Source: Coriaria nepalensis
Lineage: Eukaryota; Streptophyta; Magnoliopsida; Cucurbitales; Coriariaceae
Assembly (NCBI GenBank): GCA_027186245.1
Contig: CP114483.1
Location: forward strand, 13,784,220-13,848,219
Reading direction: 5' to 3'
Length of the DNA: 64,000 nt
Part shown: positions 53,901 through 64,000 of the stretch, piece after piece
Layout of the letters: each line of letters starts with the position of its first letter
How positions within the stretch are numbered: position 1 is the stretch's first letter
The notes under the pieces: generated by a model
Database searches by the model: none
Told to the model about the DNA's origin: nothing
Seen by the model: the letters and a program-made list of their open reading frames with translations, nothing else
Translations under genes and position numbers: made by a program

Positions 53901-54706
53901 TGCATGAAAGTCGTGTTTTAAATGCAAAAATAGAATTAGTTCGAAGTGCTTTCAAACAATTTAATGATCTGAAAAGACTGAATGATATGCTCTTTAAGGC
54001 TAAAATAATGCATTGTTGTCTTCAATAGATTAATTGCAAGTTATGTAAGAAAATCATGTTTGAAGGGCAAAAATATAATTCGTTCGAATTCATTTATAAC
54101 GATTTAATGACTAGAAGAGCCTCAATGACATGATTTTAACGCTAAGTCAATGTATAGTTGCCTTCAATAGATCAACTGCAAGTTATGCACGAAAGTCATG
54201 TTTGAAACGCGAATTTCGTCTTAAGTGATTTAGAATGATTTAAAGAGTAAATGAGATGCAATAACATGACTTTAACACTAAAACAATGCATAGTTGCCTT
54301 CTGTAGATCAATTGCAAGTTATGCATGAAAGTCGTGTATTAAATGCAAAAATTGAATTAGTTCGAAGTGTTTTCAAACAATTTAATGATCTGAAAAGACT
54401 GAATGATATGCTCTTTAAGGCTAAAATAATGCATTGTTGTCTTCAATAGATTAATTGCAAGTTATGTAAGAAAATCATGTTTGAAGGGCAAAAATATAAT
54501 TCGTTCGAATTCATTTATAATGATTTAAGGACTAGAAGAGCCTCATTGACATGATTTTAAGGCTAAGTAAATGTATAGTTGCCTTCAATAGATCAACTGC
54601 AAGTTATGCACGAAAGTCATGTTTGAAACGCGAATTTCATCTGAAGTGATTTAGAATGATTTAATGAGTAAAAGAGATGCAATAATATGACTTTAACCCT
54701 AAAAAA
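47977..54706 (+). repeat. Mosaic of class C, B-like and 419-bp units with two dispersed segment pairs
   Basis: Landmarks run 47977, 48398, 48819, 49240, 49661, 50082, 50501, 50920, 51341, 51762, 52183, 52604, 53025, 53444, 53865, 54286. The pair at 48398 and 48819 matches 51341 and 51762 at an offset of 2943 bp, sharing ATTTGAATTC, GATGTTAACG, GATTACATGAG and GCATGGAAGCCG. The unit at 50920 matches 53025 at an offset of 2105 bp, sharing GAAAGTTGTG, CAATGTAATGATC, CTGAAAAAACTG and CTTTAAAGC. The unit at 53025 opens with AAGCATAG in place of ATGCATAG. No unique sequence is present. Confidence 0.82.
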
Positions 54707-57653
54707 ATGCGTAGTTGCCTTCAGTAGATCAATTGCAAGTTATGCATGAAAGTTGTGTTTTAAATGCAAAATTAGAATTGGTTCGAAGTGGTTTCAAACA
54801 ATTTAATGATATCAAAAGACTGAATGATATGCTCTTTAAGGCTAAAATAATGCATTGTTGTCTTCAATAGATTAATTGCAAGTTATGTAAGAAAATCATG
54901 TTTGAAGGGCAAAAATATAATTCGTTCGAATTCATTTATAATGATTTAATGATTAGAAGAGCCTCAATGACATGATTTTAACGCTAAGAAAATGTATAAT
55001 TGCCTTCAATAGATCAACTGCAAGTTATGCACGAAAGTCATGTTTGAAACGCGAATTTCGTCTTAAGTGATTTAGAATGATTTAATGAACAAAAGAGATG
55101 CAATAATATGACTTTACCACTAAAAAAATGCGTAGTTGCCTTCAGTAGATCAATTGCAAGTTATGCATGAAAGTTGTGTTTTAAATGCAAAATTAGAATT
55201 GGTTCGAAGTGGTTTCAAACAATTTAATGATATCAAAAGACTGAATGATATGCTCTTTAAGGCTAAAATAATGCATTGTTGTCTTCAATAGATTAATTGC
55301 AAGTTATGTAAGAAAATCATGTTTGAAGGGCAAAAATATAATTCGTTCGAATTCATTTATAATGATTTAATGATTAGAAGAGCCTCAATGACATGATTTT
55401 AACGCTAAGTAAATGTATAATTGCCTTCAATAGATCAACTGCAAGTTATGCACGAAAGTCATGTTTGAAACGCGAATTTCGTCTTAAGTGATTTAGAATG
55501 ATTTAATGAGCAAATGAGATGCAATAACATGACTTTAACACTAAAACAATGCATAGTGGCCTTCTGTAGATCAATCGCAAGTTATGCAAGAAAGTTGTGT
55601 TTTAAATGCAAAATTAGAATTGGTTCGAAGTGGTTTCAAACAATTTAATGATATCAAAAGACTGAATGATATGCTCTTTAAGGCTAAAATAATGCATTGT
55701 TGTCTTCAATAGATTAATTGCAAGTTATGTAAGAAAATCATGTTTGAAGGGCAAAAATATAATTCGTTCGAATTCATTTATAATGATTTAATGACTAGAA
55801 GAGCCTCAATGACATGATTTTAACGCTAAGTAAATGTATAGTTGCCTTCAATAGATCAACTGCAACTTATGCACGAAAGTCATATTTGAAACGCGAATTT
55901 CGTCTTAAGTGATTTAGAATGATTTAATGAGTAAATGAGATGCAATAACATGACTTTAACACTAAAACAAAGCATAGTTGCCTTCTGTAGATCAATTGCA
56001 AGTTATGCAAGAAAGTTGTGTTTTAAATGCAAAATTAGAATTGGTTCGAAGTGGTTTCAAACAATTTAATGATATCAAAAGACTGAATGCTATGCTCTTT
56101 ATGGCTAAAATAATGCATTGTTGTCTTCAATAGATTAATTGCAAGTTATGTAAGAAAATCATGTTTGAAGGGTAAAAATATAATTCGTTCGAATTCATTT
56201 ATAATGATTTCATGACTAGAAGAGCCTCATTGACATGATTTTAACGCTAAGTCAATGTATAGTTGCCTTCAATAGATCAACTGCAAGTTAACCACGAAAG
56301 TCATGTTTAAAAGGTGAATTTCGTCGGAAATGATTTAGAATGATTTAATGAGTAAAAGAGATGCAATAATATGACTTTAACACTAAAAAAATGCGTAGTT
56401 GCCTTCAGTAGATCAATTGCAAGTTATGCATGAAAGTTGTGTTTTAAATGCAAAATTAGAATTGGTTCGAAGTGGTTTCAAACAATTTAATGATATCAAA
56501 AGACTGAATGATATGCTCTTTAAGGCTAAAATAATGCATTGTTGTCTTCAATAGATTAATTGCAAGTTATGTAAGAAAATCATGTTTGAAGGGCAAAAAT
56601 ATAATTCGTTCGAATTCATTTATAATGATTTAATGATTAGAAGAGCCTCAATGACATGATTTTAACGCTAAGTAAATGTATAATTGCCTTCAATAGATCA
56701 ACTGCAAGTTATGCACGAAAGTCATGTTTGAAACGCGAATTTCGTCTTAAGTGATTTAGAATGATTTAATGAGCAAATGAGATGCAATAACATGACTTTA
56801 ACACTAAAACAATGCATAGTGGCCTTCTGTAGATCAATCGCAAGTTATGCAAGAAAGTTGTGTTTTAAATGCAAAATTAGAATTGGTTCGAAGTGGTTTC
56901 AAACAATTTAATGATATCAAAAGACTGAATGATATGCTCTTTAAGGCTAAAATAATGCATTGTTGTCTTCAATAGATTAATTGCAAGTTATGTAAGAAAA
57001 TCATGTTTGAAGGGCAAAAATATAATTCGTTCGAATTCATTTATAATGATTTAATGACTAGAAGAGCCTCAATGACATGATTTTAACGCTAAGTAAATGT
57101 ATAGTTGCCTTCAACAGATCAACTGCAAGTTATGCACGAAAGTCATGTTTGAAACGCGAATTTCGTCTTAAGTGATTTAGAATGATTTAATGAGTAAATG
57201 AGATGCAATAACACGACTTTAACACTAAAACAAAGCATAGTTGCCTTCTGTAGATCAATTGCAAGTTATGCAAGAAAGTTGAGTTTTAAATGCAAAATTA
57301 GAATTAGTTCGAAGTGGTTTCAAACAATTTAATGATATCAAAAGACTGAATGCTATGCTCTTTAAGGCTAAAATAATGCATTGTTGTCTTCAATAGATTA
57401 ATTGCAAGTTATGTAAGAAAATCATGTTTGAAGGGTAAAAATATAATTCGTTCGAATTCATTTATAATGATTTCATGACTAGAAGAGCCTCATTGACATG
57501 ATTTTAAGGCTAAGTAAATGTATAGTTGCCTTCAATAGATCAACTGCAAGTTATGCACGAAAGTCATGTTTGAAACGCGAATTTCATCTGAAGTGATTTA
57601 GAATGATTTAATGAGTAAAAGAGATGCAATAATATGACTTTAACACTAAAAAA
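54707..57653 (+). repeat. Class D block with a trimeric higher-order repeat, 1263-bp period
   Basis: Seven consecutive monomers (54707, 55128, 55549, 55970, 56391, 56812, 57233) share CAAAATTAGAATTGG (TTAG in the last), GAAGTGGTTTC, GATATCAAAAGACTG, TGTCTTCAATAG and TTGCAAGTTATG in sub-repeat 2. Within them 55128, 55549 and 55970 repeat as 56391, 56812 and 57233, exactly 1263 bp (3 x 421). Shared private markers are GCATAGTGGCC with CAATCGCAAG, ATGCAAGAAAG, AAGCATAG, and GAAGGGTAAAAAT. The GATATC site (EcoRV) in sub-repeat 1 is specific to this class. Confidence 0.9.
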
Positions 57654-60600
57654 ATGCGTAGTTGCCTTCAGTAGATCAATTGCAAGTTATGCATGAAAGT
57701 CGTGTTTTAAATGCGAAAATAGAATTGGTTCGAAGTGCTTTTAAAAAAATTAAATGATCTGAAAACACTGAATGATATGCTCTTTATGGCTAAAATAATG
57801 CATTGTTGTATTCAATAGATTAATTGCAGGTTATGTAAGAAAATCATGTTTGAAGGGCAAAAATATAATTCGTTCGAATTCATTTATAATGATTTAATGA
57901 CTAGAAGAGCCTCAATGACATGATTTTAACGCTAAGTCAATGTATAGTTGCCTTCAATAGATCAACTGCAAGTTAAGCACGAAAGTCATGTTTAAAAGGT
58001 GAATTTCGTCGGAAGTGATTTAGAATGATTTAATGAGTAAAAGAGATGCAATAATATGACTTTAACACTAAAAAAATGCGTAGTTGCCTTCAGTATATCA
58101 ACTGCAAGTTATGCATGAAAGTCGTGTTTTAAATGCGAAAATAGAATTGGTTCGAAGTGCTTTTAAAAAAATAAAATGATCTGAAAAAACTGAATGATAT
58201 GCTCTTTATGGCTAAAATAATGCATTGTTGTATTCAATAGATTAATTGCAGGTTATGTAAGAAAATCATGTTTGAAGGGCAAAAATATAATTCGTTCGAA
58301 TTCATTTATAATGATTTAATGACTAAAAGAGCCTCAATGACATGATTTTAACGCTAAGTAAATGTATAGTTGCTTTCAATAGATCAACTGCAAGTTATGC
58401 ACGAAAGTCATGTTTAAAAGGTGAATTTCGTCTGAAGTGATTTAAAATGATTTAATGAGTAAAAGAGATGCAATAATATGACTTTAACACTAAAAAAATG
58501 AATAGTTGCCTTCAGTAGATCAATTGCAAGTTATGCATGACAGTCGTGTATTAAATGCAAAAATTGAATTAGTTCGAAGTTTTTTCAAACAATTTAATGA
58601 TCTGAAAAGACTGAATGATATGCTCTTTAAGGCTAAAATAATGCATTGTTCTCTTCAATAGATTAATTGCAGGTTATGTAAGAAAATCATGTTTGAAGGG
58701 CAAAAATATAATTCGTTCGAATTCATTTATAATGATTTAATGACTAGAAGAGCCTCAATGACATGATTTTAACGCTAAGTAAATGTATAGTTGCCTTCAA
58801 TAGATCAACTGCAAGTTATGCACGAAAGTCATGTTTGAAACGCGAATTTCATCTGATGTGATTTAGAATGATTTAATGAGTAAAAGAGATGCAATAATAT
58901 GACTTTAACACTAAAAAAATGCGTAGTTGCCTTCAGTAGATCAACTGCAAGTTATGCATGAAAGTCGTGTTTTAAATGCGAAAATAGAATTGGTTCGAAG
59001 TGCTTTAAAAAAAATAAAATGATCTGAAAAAACTGAATGATATGCTCTTTATGGCTAAAATAATGCATTGTTGTATTCAATAGATTAATTGCAGGTTATG
59101 TAAGAAAATCATGTTTGAAGGGCAAAAATATAATTCGTTCGAATTCATTTATAATGATTTAATGACTAGAAGAGCCTCAATGACATGATTTTAACGCTAA
59201 GTCAATGTATAGTTGCCTTCAATAGATCAACTGCAAGTTAAGCACGAAAGTCATGTTTAAAAGGTGAATTTCGTCGAAAGTGATTTAGAATGATTTAATG
59301 AGTAAAAGAGATGCAATAATATGACTTTAACACTAAAAAAATGCGTAGTTGCCTTCCGTAGATCAATTGCAAGTTATGCATGAAAGTCGTGTATTAAATG
59401 CAAAAATTGAATTAGTTAGAAGTGTTTTCAAACAATTTAATGATCTGAAAAGACTGAATGATATGCTCTTTAAGGCTAAAATAATGCATTGTTCTCTTCA
59501 ATAGATTAATTGCAGGTTATGTAAGAAAATCATGTTTGAAGGGCAAAAATATAATTCGTTCGAATTCATTTATAATGATTTAATGACTAGAAGAGCCTCA
59601 ATGACATGATTTTAACGCTAAGTAAATGTATAGTTGCCTTCAATAGATCAACTGCAAGTTATGCACGAAAGTCATGTTCAAAAGGTGAATTTCGTCCGAA
59701 GTGATTTAGAATGATTTAATGAGTAAAAGAGATGCAATGATATGACTTTAACACTAAAAAAATGAATAGTTGCCTTCAGTAGATCAATTGCAAGTTATGC
59801 ATGACAGTCGTGTATTAAATGCAAAAATTGAATTAGTTCGAAGTTTTTTCAAACAATTTAATGATCTGAAAAGACTGAATGATATGCTCTTGCAGGCTAA
59901 AATAATGCACTGTTTTATTCAATAGATTAATTGCAGGTTATATAAGAAAATCATGTTTGAAGGGCAAAAATATAATTCGTTCGAATTCATTTATAATGAT
60001 TTAGTGACTAGAAGGGCCTCAATGACATGATTTTAACGCTAAGTAAATGTATAGTTGCCTTCAATAGATCAACTGCAACTTATGCACGAAAGTCATGTTC
60101 AATAGGTGAATTTCGTCCGAAGTGATTCAGAATGATTTAATGAGTAAAAGAGATGCAATAATATGACTTTAACACTAAAAAAATGCATAGTTGCCTTTAG
60201 TAGATCAATTGCAAGTTATGCGTGAAAGTCGTGTATTAAATGCGAAAATAGAATTAGTTAGAAGTGCTTTCAAACAATTTAATTATCTGAAAAGACTGAA
60301 TGATATGCTCTTTAAGGCTAAAATAATGCATTGTTGTCTTCAATTGATTAATTGCAAGTTATGTAAGAAAATCATGTTTGAAGGGCAAAAATATAATTCA
60401 TTCGAATTCATTTATAATGATTTAAGGACTAGAAGAGCCTCAATGACATGATTTTAACGCTAAGTAAATGTATAGTTGCCTACAATAGATCAACTGCAAG
60501 TTATGCACGAAAGACATGTTTAAAAGACGAATTTCATCTGAAGTGATTTAGAATGATTTAATGAGTAAAAGAGATGCAATAATATGACTTTAACACTAAA

Positions 60601-63131
60601 AAAATGAATAGTTGCCTTCAGTAGATCAATTGCAAGTTATGCATGACAGTCGTGTATTAAATGCAAAAATTGAATTAGTTCGAAGTTTTTTCAAACAATT
60701 TAATGATCTGAAAAGACTGAATGATATGCTGTTTAAGGCTAAAATAATGCATTGTTGTCTTCAATAGATTAATTGCAAGTTATGTAAGAAAATCATGTTT
60801 GAAGGGTAAAAATATAATTCGTTCGAATTCATTTATAATGATTTCATGACTAGAAGAGCCTCATTGACATGATTTTAAGGCTATGTAAATGTATAGTTGC
60901 CTTCAATAGATCAACTGCAAGTTATGCACGAAAGTCATGTTTGAAACGCGAATTTCATCTGAAGTGATTTAGAATGATTTAATGAGTAAAAGAGATGCAA
61001 TAATATGACTTTAACACTAAAAAAATGCGTAGTTGCCTTCAGTAGATCAACTGCAAGTTATGCATGAAAGTCGTGTTTTAAATGCGAAAATAGAATTGGT
61101 TCGAAGTGCTTTTAAAAAAATAAAATGATCTGAAAAAACTGAATGATATGCTCTTTATGGCTAAAATAATGCATTGTTGTATTCAATAGATTAATTGCAG
61201 GTTTTGTAAGAAAATCATGTTTGAAGGGCAAAAATATAATTCGTTCGAATTCGTTTATAATGATTTAATGACTAGAAGAGCCTCAATGACATGATTTTAA
61301 CGCTAAGTCAATGTATAGTTGCCTTCAATAGATCAACTGCAAGTTAAGCACGAAAGTCATGTTTAAAAGGTGAATTTCGTCGAAAGTGATTTAGAATGAT
61401 TTAATGAGTAAAAGAGATGCAATAATATGACTTTAACACTAAAAAAATGCGTAGTTGCCTTCCGTAGATCAATTGCAAGTTATGCATGAAAGTCGTGTAT
61501 TAAATGCAAAAATTGAATTAGTTAGAAGTGTTTTCAAACAATTTAATGATCTGAAAAGACTGAATGATATGCTCTTTAAGGCTAAAATAATGCATTGTTG
61601 TCTTCAATAGATTAATTGCTGGTTATGTAAGAAAATCATGTTTGAAGGGCAAAAATATAATTCGTTCGAATTCATTTATAATGATTTAATGACTAGAAGA
61701 GCCTCAATGACATGATTTTAACGCTAAGTAAATGTATAGTTGCCTTCAATAGATCAACTGCAAGTTATGCACGAAAGTCATGTTCAAAAGGTGAATTTCG
61801 TCCGAAGTGATTTAGAATGATTTAATGAGTAAAAGAGATGCAATAATATGACTTTAACACTAAAAAAATGAATAGTTACCTTCAGTAGATCAATTGCAAG
61901 TTATGCATGACAGTCGTGTATTAAATGCAAAAATTGAATTAGTTCGAAGTTTTTTCAAACAATTTAATGATCTGAAAAGACTGAATGATATGCTCTTTAA
62001 GGCTAAAATAATGCATTGTTGTCTTCAATAGATTAATTGCAAGTTATGTAAGAAAATCATGTTTGAAGGGTAAAAATATAATTCGTTCGAATTCATTTAT
62101 AATGATTTCATGACTAGAAGAGCCTCATTGACATGATTTTAAGGATATGTAAATGTATAGTTGCCTTCAATAGATCAACTGCAAGTTATGCACGAAAGTC
62201 ATGTTTGAAACGCGAATTTCATCTGAAGTGATTTAGAATGATTTAATGAGTAAAAGAGATGCAATAATATGACTTTAACACTAAAAAAATGCGTAGTTGC
62301 CTTCAGTAGATCAACTGCAAGTTATGCATGAAAGTCGTGTTTTAAATGCGAAAATAGAATTGGTTCGAAGTGCTTTTAAAAAAATAAAATGATCTGAAAA
62401 AACTGAATGATATGCTCTTTATGGCTAAAATAATGCATTGTTGTATTCAATAGATTAATTGCAGGTTATGTAAGAAAATCATGTTTGAAGGGCAAAAATA
62501 TAATTCGTTCGAATTCATTTATAATGATTTAATGACTAGAAGAGCCTCAATGACATGATTTTAACGCTAAGTCAATGTATAGTTGCCTTCAATAGATCAA
62601 CTGCAAGTTAAGCACGAAAGTCATGTTTAAAAGGTGAATTTCGTCCGAAGTGATTTAGAATGATTTAATGAGTAAAAGAGATGCAATAATATGACTTTAA
62701 CACTAAAAAAATGAATAGTTGCCTTCAGTAGATCAATTGCAAGTTATGCGTGAAAGTCGTGTATTAAATGCGAAAATAGAATTAGTTAGAAGTGCTTTCA
62801 AACAATTTAATTATCTGAAAAGACTGAATGATATGCTCTTTAAGGCTAAAATAATGCATTGTTGTCTTCAATAGATTAATTGCAAGTTATGTAAGAAAAT
62901 CATGTTTGAAGGGCAAAAATATAATTCATTCGAATTCATTTATAATGATTTAAGGACTAGAAGAGCCTCAATGACATGATTTTAACGCTAAGTAAATGTA
63001 TAGTTGCCTACAATAGATCAACTGCAAGTTATGCACGAAAGACATGTTTAAAAGACGAATTTCATCTGAAGTGATTTAGAATGATTTAATGAGTAAAAGA
63101 GATGCAATAATATGACTTTAACACTAAAAAA
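57654..63131 (+). repeat. Class E block with A-run units and overlapping 2106- and 1264-bp periods
   Basis: Class E units (57654, 58076, 58919, 61025, 62289) have TTTTAAAAAAATA with AAATGATCTG in place of the usual CAAACAATTTAATGATC, which lengthens them to 422 bp. 58919, 59341 and 59762 repeat at 61025, 61447 and 61868 (2106 bp), sharing CGTCGAAAG, CTTCCGTAG and TTAGTTAGAAG. 60604 and 61025 repeat at 61868 and 62289 (1264 bp), sharing TGAATAGTT, GACAGTCG, GAAGTTTTTTC, GGGTAAAAAT and ATGTAAATG. The two periods overlap, so the block grew by more than one event. Confidence 0.86.
60191..60451 (+). other. 86-codon ORF inside a satellite monomer; coding doubtful
   Basis: Same frame and position, in the monomer at 60183. 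The codon-52 TAG is TTG here (TTCAATTGATT), giving Leu. The monomer at 62711 is its close sibling, sharing GCGTGAAAG, TTAGTTAGAAG, TGTCTTCAA, TTGCAAG and TTAAGGAC, yet it still has TAG near 62871. The open frame is therefore a private recent change in this copy and is not kept among relatives. That argues against selection for the protein. Confidence 0.5.
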
Positions 63132-64000
63132 ATGCGTAGTTGCCTTTAGTAGATCAATTGCAAGTTATGCATGAAAGTCGTGTTTTAAATGCGAAAATAG
63201 AATTGGTTCGGAGTGCTTTTAAACAATTTAATGATCTGAAAAGACTGAATGATATGCTCTTTAAGGCTAAAATAAAGCATTGTTGTATTCAATAGATTAA
63301 TTGCAGGTTATGTAAGAAAATCATGTTTAAAGGTCAAAAACATAATTCGTTCGAATTCATTTATAATAATTTCATGACTAGAAGAGCCTCATTGACATGA
63401 TTTTAAGGCTAAGTAAATGTATAGTTGCCTTCAATAGATCACTGCAAGTTATGCACGAAAGTCATTTCAAAAGGTGAATTTCGTCATAAGTGGTTTAGAA
63501 TGATTTAATGAGTAAAAGAGATGCAATAATATGACTTTAACACTATCACAATGCATAGTTGCCTTCAGTAGATCAATTGCAAGTTATGCATGAAAGTCGT
63601 GTTTTAAATGCAAAAATAGAACTAGTTCGAAGTGCTTTCTAACAATTTAATGATGTAAAAAGACTGAATGATATGCTTTTTAAGACTAAAATAATGCATT
63701 ATTGTATTCAATAGATTAATTGCAGGTTATGTAAGAAAATCATGTTTAAAGGTCAAAAACATAATTCGTTCGAATTCATTTATAATAATTTCATGACTAG
63801 AAGAGCCTCATTGACATGATTTTAAGGCTAAGTAAATGTATAGTTGCCTTCAATAGATCACTGCAAGTTATGCACGAAAGTCATTTCAAAAGGTGAATTT
63901 CGTCAGAAGTGATTTAGAATGATTTGATGAGTAAAAGAGATGCAATAATATGACTTTAACACTAACACAATGCATAGTTGCCTTAAGTAGATCAATCGCA
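63132..64000 (+). repeat. Chimeric unit followed by class C 419-bp units; array continues past the window
   Basis: The unit at 63132 begins like the one at 52604 (GAATTGGTTCGGAG, AATAAAGCATTG). After the sub-repeat 2 core, by about 63328, it becomes class C (TTTAAAGGTCAAAAACATAATTCG in two adjoining markers, AATAATTTCATG, GATCACTGC, CATTTCAAAAGG). It and the next unit (63551) are 419 bp. Comparable units lie at 39302-42944 and 50082-50920. The last landmark is at 63970 and the array runs off the end of the window. Confidence 0.85.

Larger units (their letters stand above)
1..64000. repeat. Tandem satellite array, 421-bp monomer, 152 complete units
   Basis: The whole window is head-to-tail copies of one AT-rich monomer, all in the same orientation. 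I placed the landmark ATG before TTGCC by hand in every copy: 303, 728, 1149, 1574, 1995 and so on to 63970. Intervals are mostly 421 bp. Other recurrent lengths are 425 (AT insertion), 419 (two 1-bp deletions), 422 (A-run slippage) and 285 (loss of one sub-repeat); single cases are 401 and 416. No inversion, transposon insertion or unique spacer interrupts the array. The reverse strand is full of stops. The array runs off both window edges, so its true length is unknown. This is a structural eukaryotic satellite, probably centromeric or heterochromatic by analogy; the location is inference. Confidence 0.98.

Noticed and set aside
1..64000. A CRISPR array, because of regular spacing
   Set aside because: There are no unique spacers. 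The whole 421-bp unit is repeated, not a short repeat separated by variable sequence.
1..64000. Genes on the reverse strand
   Set aside because: TTA, CTA and TCA occur densely on the forward strand in all three phases, so no long open frame exists on the reverse strand.
1..64000. Telomeric repeats, rRNA or tRNA genes within the array
   Set aside because: I saw no tandem short G-rich telomere-like motif, no conserved rRNA segment and no tRNA-like B box with a matching cloverleaf. All sequence is accounted for by the monomer.

Overview
The window is one uninterrupted tandem satellite array. From base 1 to base 64000 every stretch belongs to the same AT-rich repeat. The basic monomer is 421 bp, and I counted two lines by hand at 67-70% A+T. 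I located the same landmark in each monomer, the ATG-like triplet that opens the box (atgcatag)TTGCC. It gives 153 landmarks, the first at 303 and the last at 63970, so there are 152 complete monomers plus a partial one at each edge. I see no unique sequence, transposon, rRNA, tRNA, CRISPR or ordinary gene. This is eukaryotic satellite DNA of the centromeric/heterochromatic kind. The sequence does not identify the species.

Each 421-bp monomer is itself a degenerate triplet of about 140-bp sub-repeats, starting at +0, +143 and +285. Each sub-repeat opens with a variant of the same roughly 40-bp core. Monomers fall into classes that I name here: A (cgttcggattc, tttcaggct), B (caaataattta, tcatccgaattc, ttaaggac), C (gaactagttcg, tttctaac, aaaggtcaaaaac), D (caaattag, gatatcaaaag) and E (tttaaaaaaata).

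Layout: 1-7690 is a near-perfect 5-monomer higher-order repeat (HOR, 2113 bp, 3.6 copies). 7691-15939 holds A/B dimers of about 846 bp. 15940-19309 is mixed, with the first 419-bp units. 19840-22380 is a trimeric HOR (1271 bp) and 22381-25119 is B/A mixed. 25120-30190 is a hexameric HOR (2537 bp, two copies). About 29978-34192 is a pentameric HOR (2107 bp, two copies). 34193-41684 is rich in class C and carries three shortened 285-bp units. 41265-46080 is mixed. 46080-47880 is a dimeric HOR (842 bp), 47977-54706 is mixed, 54707-57653 is class D with a 1263-bp trimeric HOR, 57654-63131 is class E with 2106- and 1264-bp HORs, and 63132-64000 is class C with 419-bp units.

Two large-scale trends stand out. 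The left end is the most homogenised and the right half is older-looking and more mosaic. A 4-bp AT insertion, which makes 425-bp units, is frequent up to 32.4 kb and absent from all later monomers. Three monomers (41685, 45450, 60183) carry an 86-codon ORF because a TAG found in nearly all the others is mutated. A close sibling of one of them still has TAG, so I read these as chance openings, not genes. The most informative signals are the sub-repeat architecture, the nested HORs, the deletion units that have themselves been re-amplified, and recombination junctions that map onto the conserved core.
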